Part shown: positions 8,870 through 18,500 of the stretch, in pieces
How positions within the stretch are numbered: the stretch's first letter is position 1
Layout of the letters: every line of letters begins with the position of its first letter
Assembly: GCA_964448285.1 (NCBI GenBank)
Contig: CAYUWG010000007.1
Coordinates: 1 to 64,000 of the forward strand
Length of the DNA stretch: 64,000 nucleotides
Reading direction: 5' to 3'
DNA from: CAYUWG01 sp964448285
GTDB lineage: Bacteria; Bacteroidota; Ignavibacteria; SZUA-365
Made by a program: the position numbers and the translations under genes
Notes under the pieces: generated by a model
Database searches by the model: none
Seen by the model: only the letters and a program-made list of their open reading frames with translations
Told to the model about the DNA's origin: nothing

Positions 8870-9039
8870 TTACATGCGTGCTTTCCGGAATGAGAGGTTG
8901 AATGAGTGGTGCAGTTCTTCGAACAGCGATTTTCTGGAAATCATTTCAGGTCTGCACACGAGGCTGATTCGTGTTTCGATGCCGTTCGATTCAGAGCGGG
9001 AAATTTTTCGCAGAAGACGTGAGAAAAAGTCGTGGTCGT

Positions 9040-9789
9040 TTAGCGCGTCGAAGTAGCGGCGATGACGCTGTACGATTCCACGGTGACATCCTCGCTCGTT
9101 CGAATGCGTTCGCGAAGACTTCTGTCGAGTCCTAGTTTCCATTGATAGAGATCGGAGAAAGTGTGCTGTGTCTTTTCGATCAGAGCCGGATAAAGGGTCA
9201 TCTCGTAATTCTCCGCGTCTTCGCGTGTGTCCCAAATGGTGATAGAGATCGCTTGGTTCACCGATTCGATTCCGCGAACAAGCCCCGCGAATCGGCATCC
9301 CTTTACCGAGAGCACTGCCGGCATGACTTCCTCGCGATATACTCGGATGAGTTCATCATACATACCCGGCTTGATGGTCGCGGAGACAAAGCGCACATAT
9401 CGTGGCTTCGCTTCCCGGTCGAACTCTAAGTCGGACGTTACATCGAGCGAGTAGGAGTCGATGATCGGCTCTTCCGCAACGGGGACTTCTTCAAGCTTCA
9501 GTGTCTTCGAAAGCTCCAAACGCCATTCGGAAGAATCAGCGAGTAATGGATGAAGCGTTTTCCGTAATTCCACACCGTATCCTTCAAGCAAGCAGTGACT
9601 TGCGGATTGTGGAGAGTCCCAGATCGTGAGGATCAAGAATTCCGTTTCATCACTTGCGCTCCAAACGACGGTTGCGAAAAGACACCCGTTGCTCCGCACG
9701 ATGTTTGGGATAATGGCGTCAACGGCCAGAGTTCGTAATGCTGAGAGATACTCCGGCTTTATTCGAAACATCATCATTCGCACAAACAT
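9040..9789 (-). CDS. Tandem antibiotic-biosynthesis-monooxygenase (ABM)-like domain protein
   Basis: Two copies of a dimeric alpha/beta-barrel ABM-like fold are visible. The first has MFRIKPEYLSALRTLA, GCLFATVVW and FLILTIWDSPQSA (~5-95). The second has ATIKPGMYDELIRVYREEV, GCRFAGLVR and ISITIWDTREDAENYE (~130-230). Each keeps the pattern 'metabolite-binding strand, VxGC, W(D/E)SxxxA'. Such domains are cofactor-free monooxygenases or heme-degrading and stress proteins, so the reaction here is unknown. The start at 9789 is supported by GAGG 5 bases upstream. It seems monocistronic. Confidence 0.7.
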   Translation of the reverse strand: MFVRMMMFRIKPEYLSALRTLAVDAIIPNIVRSNGCLFATVVWSASDETEFLILTIWDSPQSASHCLLEGYGVELRKTLHPLLADSSEWRLELSKTLKLEEVPVAEEPIIDSYSLDVTSDLEFDREAKPRYVRFVSATIKPGMYDELIRVYREEVMPAVLSVKGCRFAGLVRGIESVNQAISITIWDTREDAENYEMTLYPALIEKTQHTFSDLYQWKLGLDRSLRERIRTSEDVTVESYSVIAATSTR

Positions 9790-9849
9790 GTAGGCCTCGA
9801 TTCTTTATGAGGTGGTACAAATTTGTCACAATGTAAATGATGATGGATT

Positions 9850-9869
9850 AAGGAAAAAGGATTTTCCTT
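9850..9869. other. Inverted repeat in intergenic region
   Basis: AAGGAAAA, loop AGGA, TTTTCCTT forms a perfect 8-bp stem between two minus-strand genes, downstream of the gene at 9940-10686. A second weaker hairpin (CCCCT/AGGGG, 9894-9912) lies between it and that gene. No following T run is seen on the minus strand, so a terminator role is only possible. Confidence 0.4.
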
Positions 9870-9939
9870 CGGACGATGGAGTTATCGTTCGCGCCCCTAT
9901 TTCAGTCAGGGGTGGTATGCTGCGACTCTAAAAGAGAGG

Positions 9940-10686
9940 CTATTTCTTTTTTTCGACGCTCGTTTTGTATTCGATGAGCGTCTGCATCGAGAAGGCCTTC
10001 GCCGGTTCCGTTTCAGTCGGTGGGATCATCATTTTCATCTCTTCGGTTTTCACGCGAGTGATATAAAACCGCTGGACCGGATCGTACACAGCCGAACCCT
10101 GGGTTTGCTGGTTGACATCACCTCCGAGTCCAATCGCGCCTTCCTGAGTTTTCGCCGGCACTGCCGTGTATGCAATTTCGATTTGTCCGGTTTTGCCCGT
10201 CTTCGAATCCGTAATGGTGTAGTTGACCGGTCGCGAGAGTTCGATGGGATACACGCTGAGGAAGAGCGGCCCTTCGAGCAAATTCATACACACCGTTCGC
10301 GCAAAGTCGGCGGGTGTCTCTGCCTCGTTGCTCTTCGCGATGATATCGGTGATCGTTTGGCTTGGGTCGATCGTGAAGTTGAAAACCCACTCCACGGGGA
10401 TGTTATCGAGCGATTTCTGCGTACTCCCGTCGTCCATTTGACCGAGATACACGGTGAAGCGAACAGGCAGGCCCTTCGGCTCTACCTTTCCCGTTTCGAT
10501 TACCATCATTTGGACGCTTCTGCTTTGAGGCATCTGCTGGCTCCCGCTCACACTTGAGATCGTTCTCGTAGAAGCGATGGTGTAAACCTTCTCCGGGAGC
10601 AATTGCGCTTTCGGTGTGTCGGTGTGCTGTGCGACGAGGAGAAGCGGGAAGGCAAATGCGGTGATAATGGAGACGAATGATTTCAT
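9940..10686 (-). CDS. Secreted hypothetical protein
   Basis: No family recognised. The start at 10686 gives a clean signal peptide, MKSFVSIITAFAFPLLLVAQ. The frame is open ~30 codons further upstream, but that part does not look like protein. The mature ~228-aa part is rich in beta-type sequence, Thr and Ser, with Met-rich patches (EEMKMMIPPTE) and a Lys-rich end. It is probably periplasmic or outer-membrane associated. It has no obvious operon partner. Confidence 0.7.
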   Translation of the reverse strand: MKSFVSIITAFAFPLLLVAQHTDTPKAQLLPEKVYTIASTRTISSVSGSQQMPQSRSVQMMVIETGKVEPKGLPVRFTVYLGQMDDGSTQKSLDNIPVEWVFNFTIDPSQTITDIIAKSNEAETPADFARTVCMNLLEGPLFLSVYPIELSRPVNYTITDSKTGKTGQIEIAYTAVPAKTQEGAIGLGGDVNQQTQGSAVYDPVQRFYITRVKTEEMKMMIPPTETEPAKAFSMQTLIEYKTSVEKKK

Positions 10687-10875
10687 AGTCTTTCCGGATT
10701 TGTGTGAATGATCGAATTCATGGGGTGAAGTATAAGAATTGCCGCGAGGAAAGAAAAGGAAGATATCCACGGCTGCCACTATCGCGCCTTGGATAATGAA
10801 TCCAAGGATCCGCGAAGCTGCAGAAGATAAGGATTGGCGGCTCGTTCCTTTCGATGAAATTGGTTATTCTATCAC

Positions 10876-12288
10876 ATGAGCATTACACGTGAAGAAATGG
10901 TTTCGCTTCTTCGGCAGCATACGACGCTCGGTGCTGTTCCGGAATCCGAATTAGAGTGGCTCGCGCGATATGGGTCATTTGAAACCTTCGAAGCAGGGAC
11001 GGTCCTTTCGTCGGATTCCGAGATCGTGAGTAAGCTTTACATCATTCTCTCCGGCCATCTCTGCTTTTACGGTGGCGAACAAACCGGCCATCGTCATAAG
11101 ATCATGGAATGGCGCGGCGGTCAGGTCACGGGTATCCTGCCGTACTCCCGCATGACTCGCGCCCCCGGTTTTAGCGTCATCGAAGAAGCAGTGGAGGCGA
11201 TATCGATTGATCGTGAGATCTTTCCGGAGATGATCCGTGAGTGTCCGAAAACGACGGAGACGCTCGTGCACCTGATGTTGGACCGCGCGCGCCAGTTCAC
11301 GTGGAGCGATCTTCACGACGAAAAAATGGCATCCCTCGGAAAATTGGCCGCGGGGCTTGCGCACGAACTGAACAACCCCGCATCCAGTGTGACCCGGAAC
11401 GCGAAGCTTCTGAATGAACGGCTATCGGAGCTTTCGGAAACTGCCCGTGCGTTCGGAACGGCGCCGATGAGCGATGAGCAACGCCGAGTGGTGCTTCGCC
11501 TTCGGGATGAATGTATCCAATTCTCCAATCAGAGAGTGCGTACTTCGCTTGAATTGACGGACCGGGAAGAGCTCTTTACGGAATGGCTCGATGCACATAA
11601 CCTCGATGTCTCGTGCGCGCAGACGTTCGCTGAAAGTCCCGTTGAAATCGAGACACTCGATGCACTCGCAGAAATCGTCACGGGTGAGCATCTGGCGATC
11701 GTCCTGAAGTGGCTGGACCAGGAATATTCGACACGACGACTTGCTTCCGATATCGAACGCGCCGCATCGCGGATTTACGAACTGGTGTCGGCGGTGAAAG
11801 GCTTTACGTACATGGACCGCAACATGGTTCACGAGCCGGTGGACGTCGGTCGCGGTGTGAGCGATACCGTTGCGATTCTTCGGTCGAAAGCACGCGAGAA
11901 AGGAATTCAAATCGAGCTCGACGTTGAGACCGACCTCCCTCGTATTCAAGGCTTCGGAGGGGAGTTGAACCAGGTATGGGCGAACCTCATTGACAATGCA
12001 ATCGATGCGTCGCCGACCAACGGACGCGTCGAAATCCACGCAAACCGCGACACGAAGTCCGTCGTTGTTCGCGTGATCGATAACGGCTATGGGATTCCGC
12101 CGGAGATCATTGGGCGAGTGTTCGATCCGTTTTTCACGACGAAAGAAGTGGGACAGGGCACCGGTCTCGGATTGGATATTGCAAGGCGATTGATCCAGCG
12201 CCACGATGGCGACATCGAAGTGGAGTCGGTTCCGGGGCGAACGGAATTTCGGGTGCTGCTGCCGTACGGGAATAGAACCTTGGCGTGA
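10876..12288 (+). CDS. Sensor histidine kinase with N-terminal cyclic-nucleotide-binding-like domain
   Basis: Cytoplasmic sensor kinase. Residues ~5-135 resemble a cNMP-binding (Crp-like) sensor: YIILSGHLCFYGGE, a jelly-roll pattern, then SVIEEAVEAISIDRE. The H-box is KMASLGKLAAGLAHELNNPA with His163 as phospho-acceptor. An unusually long linker precedes the ATPase domain: N-box NQVWANLIDNAIDAS, G1 DNGYGIP, F-box FDPFFTTKE and G2 GQGTGLGLDIA. No transmembrane segment and no adjacent response regulator are seen, so it is an orphan kinase. The HELNNP H-box is typical of NtrB-related kinases. Confidence 0.92.
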   Translation: MSITREEMVSLLRQHTTLGAVPESELEWLARYGSFETFEAGTVLSSDSEIVSKLYIILSGHLCFYGGEQTGHRHKIMEWRGGQVTGILPYSRMTRAPGFSVIEEAVEAISIDREIFPEMIRECPKTTETLVHLMLDRARQFTWSDLHDEKMASLGKLAAGLAHELNNPASSVTRNAKLLNERLSELSETARAFGTAPMSDEQRRVVLRLRDECIQFSNQRVRTSLELTDREELFTEWLDAHNLDVSCAQTFAESPVEIETLDALAEIVTGEHLAIVLKWLDQEYSTRRLASDIERAASRIYELVSAVKGFTYMDRNMVHEPVDVGRGVSDTVAILRSKAREKGIQIELDVETDLPRIQGFGGELNQVWANLIDNAIDASPTNGRVEIHANRDTKSVVVRVIDNGYGIPPEIIGRVFDPFFTTKEVGQGTGLGLDIARRLIQRHDGDIEVESVPGRTEFRVLLPYGNRTLA

Positions 12289-12392
12289 TTAACGAGCGAA
12301 TGGATACCGCCGCTTTGAACAGCTTCAGGAGATACTCATGAAACATCGTCCTACTCGCGCTTCGCACAGTCCTGTTGCAACTTGAATCATAG

Positions 12393-12668
12393 TCACGGCA
12401 GAAATTCACTGCGATGAACATCAAATGGAAGGACGAATACTCCACCAGCGTACCGGGCTTTTAGAAAGAGATTCCGTCGGGATTCATCCCAACCGACGAA
12501 AGCGCGTTTGCCTTTCCGTATATCCGAAACCGTGATTTCGTCATTCCAACTCAGTCCATTGTTCTTTTTGATTTGCAGTAATCTATCATTCAACGGTTTC
12601 CATTTCCATCCATGGATAATCAAATCCAAGCCGGCAGAAAAACGTGCTGCCTTGTCACCGCTTCTCAA
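12393..12668 (-). CDS. Small hypothetical ORF or gene remnant
   Basis: A 91-codon frame with protein-like composition (IIHGWKWKPLNDRLLQIKK, then GKRAFVGWDESRRNLFLKARY) directly after the P-type ATPase gene, overlapping its last codons. It has no in-frame ATG: the first usable start is TTG at 12668. It may therefore be a translationally coupled small protein or, more likely, the 3' remnant of a lost gene. No family recognised. Confidence 0.3.
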   Translation of the reverse strand: MRSGDKAARFSAGLDLIIHGWKWKPLNDRLLQIKKNNGLSWNDEITVSDIRKGKRAFVGWDESRRNLFLKARYAGGVFVLPFDVHRSEFLP

Positions 12669-15378
12669 AATTCACAACCCACCTTCTTGCGACGAGCTTC
12701 TTCAGCTCGATCACGACGACGACGCTTAACGATACGGTGATGCAAATGAACCACTCGTTGAACGTCAGCGGTGTTGCCCGAAGGAGATCGTTCAGCCCGG
12801 GCACGTGCATGGCACAGGCCTGCAACGTCAACGAAACGAACATGACCGTGATCAACGGTTTGTTCGATATCGGACCGATGGAGAAAAGCGACGACGTGAG
12901 TGAGCGCGAGTTGTGGACGTTCCAGATCTGAAAGAGAGCGAGCGTGACGAAGGCCATCGAGCGGGCTTTCGTGAGGGGAAAGATTTGAAGATCGGGCGTG
13001 AGTGTGTAGTAAAGGTGATACTCCAATGCCCATTTGTACACGCCAAGCGTTCCGAGCATCATGACGACGCCGGCAAGAAAAATCGTCACGAGCATTTCAC
13101 GCGGAATCAAGCCTGCATTCGTCGGGCGGGGCTTTCTTCGCATCACGTTACCGTGCTCGCGTTCGTATGCGAGCGGAAACGTCGAGATGCCGTCGGTCAC
13201 GAGATTGATCCAGAGAAGTTGTGCAGGAAGAAGGGGGAGCGGCATGCCTGCGACGATCGATGATGCGAGCGTGAGTACGCCGCCGAAGCTCGTGCTGAGG
13301 ATGAACAAAATGATGTGCCGCAGATTGTCGAAGATCACACGACCGTAGCGAACGGCAGCCGCGATCGATGCGAAGTTGTCGTCCGTCACGACCATGCTCG
13401 AAGCTTCCCTTGCGACGTCCGTTCCTGAACCCATCGCAACGCCGATGTCGGCGGCTTTGAGCGCGGGTGCGTCGTTGACTCCGTCACCCGTCATCGCGAC
13501 GATGTGATTCCGCGCCTGAAGCTGCTTCACGATCCGAAGTTTGTGCAGTGGCGAGACGCGCGCATACACGTCGGTGATGTCGCAGCGGCCAAGGAGCTCG
13601 CGGTCGTCCATGTTATCAAGCTCCGAACCGACGAGTACCGACACGGAGTTATCGCTCAGCTTGAGTTGCTCGGCAATCGCTTTCGCCGTGTCCTTGTGGT
13701 CGCCCGTGATCATGATCACTTTAATGCCTGCCGTCTTGCAGTCGGCGATGGCCTGCTTCACTTCTTCACGGGGTGGGTCGTACATGCCCTGAATACCCAC
13801 GAACGTGAGATCGTGATAGATCGAGTCATCGAACACCTGCTCTTCCGGGGATATTTTCCTGTAAGCGAACGCGATGACCCGCAGCGCCTGTCGTGTGAGT
13901 GTCGTCACATCCTCCATCGCTCGTTTTTCATCGAGCGGTTCGATACCCTTCGCCGTCACCATGCTTGTGGACATGCTCAGAATTTTTTCCGCCGAGCCTT
14001 TGACGAGCAGGTAGTGCTCGTCAAAGGCAGTTGTCGTGCTCGCCATGTATTGGTTTTCCGATTCGAAGGGTCGGATGTTCGTGACCGGAAAGAGCTTCGA
14101 TTCTTCAGCGAGATTCAATCCTGCTTTCCGTGCTGAAACGAGAAGCGCTCCTTCCGTCGGATCGCCGACGAGTTTGATCCGTCCGTTATCCGAAACGAGC
14201 TTCGACTCCGTACAGAGCAAACCGATGCGCAGCGCGTAAGCCAGAGGCGATTGCCGATCGGCCAGCCGCACGATCTCTCCACTTTCATCCCTGATCTCTC
14301 CGTCCTCTTCGTAGCCGATTCCTGAAACGGTGTACGTCGTACCCCCCACGATGATGTTCGTGACGGTCATCGCATTGGCCGTGAGCGTGCCTGTCTTATC
14401 CGTGCAAATGACGGTCGTGCTTCCGAGCGTTTCGACAGCGGCGAGTTTTCGGATGATGGCATTCTTCTTTGCCATCGTATAGACGCCGATCGAAAGTGCA
14501 ACGGTGACCGAGACGGGAAGGCCCTCGGGAATTGCCGACACTGCCATGCCGACCGAAGTCAAGAACATTTGAAGGAACGATGTCCCCTGAAGATACCCGC
14601 CGATGAAAATGAACAGGATCGCGATACCGATGGAAATGCTGAGCGACCTTCCGAATGCTTCGAGGCGTTTCTGCAGTGGAGAAATCGCTTCTTCCGCTTC
14701 GACAATATTCTTCGTGATGATGCCAAGCTCCGATTGAGAGCCGACAGCGATGACGATGCCTTTCCCTCGCCCGCGTTGAACGACGGTTCCCGCGTAAAGC
14801 ATGTTGAGCCGGTCGCCGAGCGATGCATCCTCTTGAGGTGTTGCGGAGGGTTTCTTCGAAACGGAAAGACTCTCGCCCGTCAGCATGGACTCATCGATCT
14901 GTAATTCCTGTGCATCGACAAGGCGAATGTCTGCCGGGACCTTCGTTCCGGATTCGACGAGGATAATATCCCCGCAGACGATTTCCGTTGCCGGCAATGT
15001 CATCTGTTCGCCGCCGCGAATCACGCGTGCAGTCGGAGAGGTGAGGTTCTTCAACGCCTGCAATGCTGCCTCAGCTTTCGTTTCCTGGTAGAATCCGATC
15101 AGCGTGTTGACGATGACGACGGCGAAGATGACGATGGAATCCGTTACGTCTGCGAGTATTGCGGTGAGGATGCCGGCGACGATGAGGATGGAGATGATGG
15201 GATTGTTGAACTGCTCGAGGAAAAGAAGGACGGGCGACTTCGTTCGTTCTTTCGGAAGCTCGTTCTTCCCGTATCTCTCGCGGTTTTTTAAGACGAGTTC
15301 AGGAGATAATCCCTTGTCGGGTTCGGTCTGAAATTCCTGAAGAATGGTTTCGAGTGGACGGGTATGGGGAAGGTTCAT
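12655..15378 (-). CDS. Cation-transporting P-type ATPase, calcium-type (P2A)
   Basis: ATP-driven cation pump of the inner membrane. Seen in order: N-terminal cation-ATPase domain (MNLPHTRPLETILQEF); actuator LTGES; M4 AIPEGLP; phosphorylation loop CTDKTGTLT with Asp327; nucleotide-domain KGSAEKIL; hinge MTGDGVNDAPALKAADIG; M6 WINLVTDG; and C-terminal transmembrane helices. PEGLP plus NLVTDG fits SERCA/PMR1-type Ca2+ (or Mn2+) pumps rather than heavy-metal P1B pumps, which would show CPx. The ATG at 15378 is preferred over a GTG 10 codons upstream because family members begin close to this point. About 907 aa, normal for the class. Confidence 0.94.
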   Translation of the reverse strand: MNLPHTRPLETILQEFQTEPDKGLSPELVLKNRERYGKNELPKERTKSPVLLFLEQFNNPIISILIVAGILTAILADVTDSIVIFAVVIVNTLIGFYQETKAEAALQALKNLTSPTARVIRGGEQMTLPATEIVCGDIILVESGTKVPADIRLVDAQELQIDESMLTGESLSVSKKPSATPQEDASLGDRLNMLYAGTVVQRGRGKGIVIAVGSQSELGIITKNIVEAEEAISPLQKRLEAFGRSLSISIGIAILFIFIGGYLQGTSFLQMFLTSVGMAVSAIPEGLPVSVTVALSIGVYTMAKKNAIIRKLAAVETLGSTTVICTDKTGTLTANAMTVTNIIVGGTTYTVSGIGYEEDGEIRDESGEIVRLADRQSPLAYALRIGLLCTESKLVSDNGRIKLVGDPTEGALLVSARKAGLNLAEESKLFPVTNIRPFESENQYMASTTTAFDEHYLLVKGSAEKILSMSTSMVTAKGIEPLDEKRAMEDVTTLTRQALRVIAFAYRKISPEEQVFDDSIYHDLTFVGIQGMYDPPREEVKQAIADCKTAGIKVIMITGDHKDTAKAIAEQLKLSDNSVSVLVGSELDNMDDRELLGRCDITDVYARVSPLHKLRIVKQLQARNHIVAMTGDGVNDAPALKAADIGVAMGSGTDVAREASSMVVTDDNFASIAAAVRYGRVIFDNLRHIILFILSTSFGGVLTLASSIVAGMPLPLLPAQLLWINLVTDGISTFPLAYEREHGNVMRRKPRPTNAGLIPREMLVTIFLAGVVMMLGTLGVYKWALEYHLYYTLTPDLQIFPLTKARSMAFVTLALFQIWNVHNSRSLTSSLFSIGPISNKPLITVMFVSLTLQACAMHVPGLNDLLRATPLTFNEWFICITVSLSVVVVIELKKLVARRWVVNFEKR

Positions 15379-15454
15379 ATGCGGGAGCAATGATGAGAAA
15401 ATTGGCACGACAAAACAACACGCGATGAGAACGGATCACGTGATCAGAACAGCA

Positions 15455-15503
15455 GCATTCCTCAAACGCAAACCGGCCAGCAATGCCGGCCGGTGAGGAA
15501 TGC
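15455..15503. other. Strong two-tier hairpin between genes
   Basis: Outer arms GCATTCCTCA (15455-15464) and TGAGGAATGC (15494-15503) are perfectly complementary. Inside them CCGGCC (15473-15478) pairs with GGCCGG (15488-15493). It lies between the giant surface-protein gene and the ATPase gene, both on the minus strand. It lacks a U-tract, so it may be an atypical terminator, an mRNA 3'-end stabiliser or a repeat remnant. Confidence 0.6.
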
Positions 15504-15538
15504 GTTTCGTGCTTCGTTTCGACGAAGCGGGATGAACG

Positions 15539-18500
15539 TTACTTCACGACGATGACTCGCTTCGTGTCCGCGAACGAACCGTACGTCATGCGGTAGTGAT
15601 AAATGCCCGGCGGGAGATGCGAGAAGTCTGTCGTGACAGTGTGAAGTCCCGCAGTCTTTTGCGACTCCACGATCATTTGTCGCACTCGCCCGACGGCATC
15701 GTAGAGCGCGATCTCGACATAGCCGTCTTCGGCTATCGCATACGCGATCGTTGCGCGTGCATCGTGCGTGAGCGACACGGGATTCGGGAATGACTGTTCG
15801 AGTTTCGTGAATCCGATCCCCTGAACGAGACGACTTCCGACCATGCAATAGCCGGTCAACTTGAACAGTCCATTCTGTCGTGAAGCGACTGTTGCATAAC
15901 CGCTCGTGAAGTCGAAATCCGTTGACAACGCCAACGCCGTTTCAACGTTGTTGCCGATGAGGACGAGACATTCCACGTAAACCAGCGCACCGGTGCCTGA
16001 AGAGACGGGAGCGCCGCTGGCATTCAACGTTACGGTGCTGTTCTGCTGGTCGAAATTCATCACGACGTTCATTGCCGAAGACAACGAACTCTCTTTGACA
16101 ACGCGAAGCGGATATAACATCGACCGATTGAATGTGATCTCGCCTGACCACGATCGAACGTCTGATGCACCGAGATCTTTATCAACATTGATCGGGATGA
16201 GAACGCGGTCGTCGGGTTTGCCCTCGATCGTGCCGATGCTCAGAGCAGCCTGGACAATCGGCTGAGGAATTCCGACGCCGTGTAATGTGCCCCTGACACT
16301 CAATGGACAGGGTTGATTGGATGCGACCCGCAGAGAATCGTCGAACGTCCCTGCTGACTGTGGCGCGAATTGCAACTGAACCGTTATGGACTGACCGGGG
16401 CCAAGTGTTGCCGGTACTGGCGGATTCGTGCTCAGTACCGTAAACGCCGGACTGCCGCTCACGACGGATGCGACCTCCAGAGGCAAGGTTGAAGTGTTCG
16501 TGATGGTCGTACTCGTCTGAGAAGGAGCCTGGCCGACGACGACTGTTGCGAACGAAGCCGGTGCAACTGTCAACGATGGAGTTTGCGACTCTGCTGTAAG
16601 CGTCGTCTGAAGTGTGACAGGCAGTCCCAGCGATGTCAGGAAGGAAACGAGTTGTGCCGCGTAAGCACCATTCTCGTTCACTCCGTTGAAAGAAATCGTT
16701 ATGTCGAGCGAACCGCCGCTTGTTATCGTCTGCGGGAAAGTCGTCGGTGAGACGATGGTGAAGCGCGGTGCACCGGCCCCGCTTACCCTGAGTGAATCCA
16801 GAGTGACGTCCTGCAGATACGTGTTCGTGATGGTGACGGTCAGTTGAGACATCCTGCACCACGCACCCGTGCCGAAATCGAGCGAAGTCGTTTGGCTCAA
16901 CGTTCCCTGCTGAACGTTTGCGTTCACGCGTACCACAGTGGAATCCGAGCAAGGAGCGTTCACCCTCAGCGAGATCGATCCGTTGTACGAACCTGCTGCG
17001 ATGGGAGTGAATGTGACGGAAAGCTCAAGAGTGTCGCCGGGATCGATACAGACCGGTAATGCCGGCGTGAATGCGAGACCGCCGGATACCGTTGCGGTCG
17101 AATAACAGAGTCGTGCGCTGCCGGTGTTGCGCAGCACGATTGTCCGTTGAACGGGCTGACCGACTTCAACCACTCCAAGATTGAGTGTGACGTCCTGACT
17201 TGCGCGAAGCGTGTGACGCTGTGCTTCGAGTGTCAGGTCGATCATCGGTTGGAAAACATTGTCCGTGTTCACGGTGAGCGCTGCCGTGATTACGCCGTCG
17301 CTCGGCGCCGCGGCAGCATTGTAACGGATTCGGAATTCGCGGATAGCGCCGGGATTGAGAACTTCAGGACTTCCAATCGGTGTGAGGTTCGTGAACGCGG
17401 CGCGTCCCGGACCTGTGAACGAAGCATTCAAGAGCGTGACCGGTGCTGAACCGTTGTTACGAAGAGTATCGAGCAGTTCCTGTGTTTCGCATTGAGCAAG
17501 AAGATTGAAAGTCAGGAGCGGAGTGAGGAATGCGAGCGTCCCGCGAATGCCGTCGCCTTCCAGCGGCACGCAGAGCGTATCCGGGCAAGGGCTGTCGAAG
17601 ATGATGCACGCGGTCGCCGACAGTGAACCTTCGCTTTGTGGCGAGAAGCGAATTTGTATATCGCCCGATGTCCCTTGCGCAATGTTGGTCGGGTATCCCG
17701 GCTGCACGGAGAAATTGCCGGACGGTTGAATCGTGATTCCGCTGATGCGTGCATCGAAGCCGCCGTTGTTTTGCAGCGTCAGCGAGCGAGTCGAAGTTGA
17801 GCCGAGATTCACCGGCGGGAAGCTCAAAGGAGACGGAGTCACAACATATTCCTGGCGTGCCCATTCACCGCGGAGCGGTATGCGAATTACCGTCGGACAC
17901 CGCTCATACGTTACGAGAACGGTATCGTCGAACACACCGAAGCCCGTTCTATTGAAGGTTACGGTGAAGCTGAACGTACGTCCAGGAAGGAGTGTGATAT
18001 CTCTTCCGCCATCGGACGAGAATGCGCCGTCGTTGATAGCGAGTGCCGTTGAAACGATCTCCCGGACGTTGCCGAAATTTTGAATGGTAATCTGTCGCGT
18101 GAGCGTCGTAGCGCAAACGGCGAGTTTTCCGAAGTCCACCTCGCTCACCGATGGGACAACCGCCGATGAATCGCGCTTCGCGGTAAGAGCAACCTGCAGG
18201 GATGGATAGACCGGATCGTTGCTGGTCACGGTGAGCACGCCATTGTGTGTTCCGAGCGCCGATGCATCGGCGCAAATGAAGACCTTTCGTTCCTGATTCG
18301 GATTCAGTGTGAAAGGAATGATCACCGTCGGAGTGATGGCGAAGACATTACCCGCTTGGTTGATGTTGAGTCCCAACACCGTAACCGGCTCGTTGCCCTG
18401 ATTGCTCAGGGTCAGCGTATCACACATCGACTCGAATGCACAAGGGCTTAAGTCGAAATCGATATTCCCCTTATCCAGAGAAAGGCCGTCCGTATCGCCT

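Noticed and set aside
8870..9298. 142-codon minus-strand ORF between the ABC exporter and the ABM gene
   Set aside because: It overlaps the ABM-domain gene in another frame and has no protein-like pattern.
12338..12385. 15-codon ORF with AGGAG upstream
   Set aside because: Good ribosome site but too short and without homology; noted only as part of a remnant zone.
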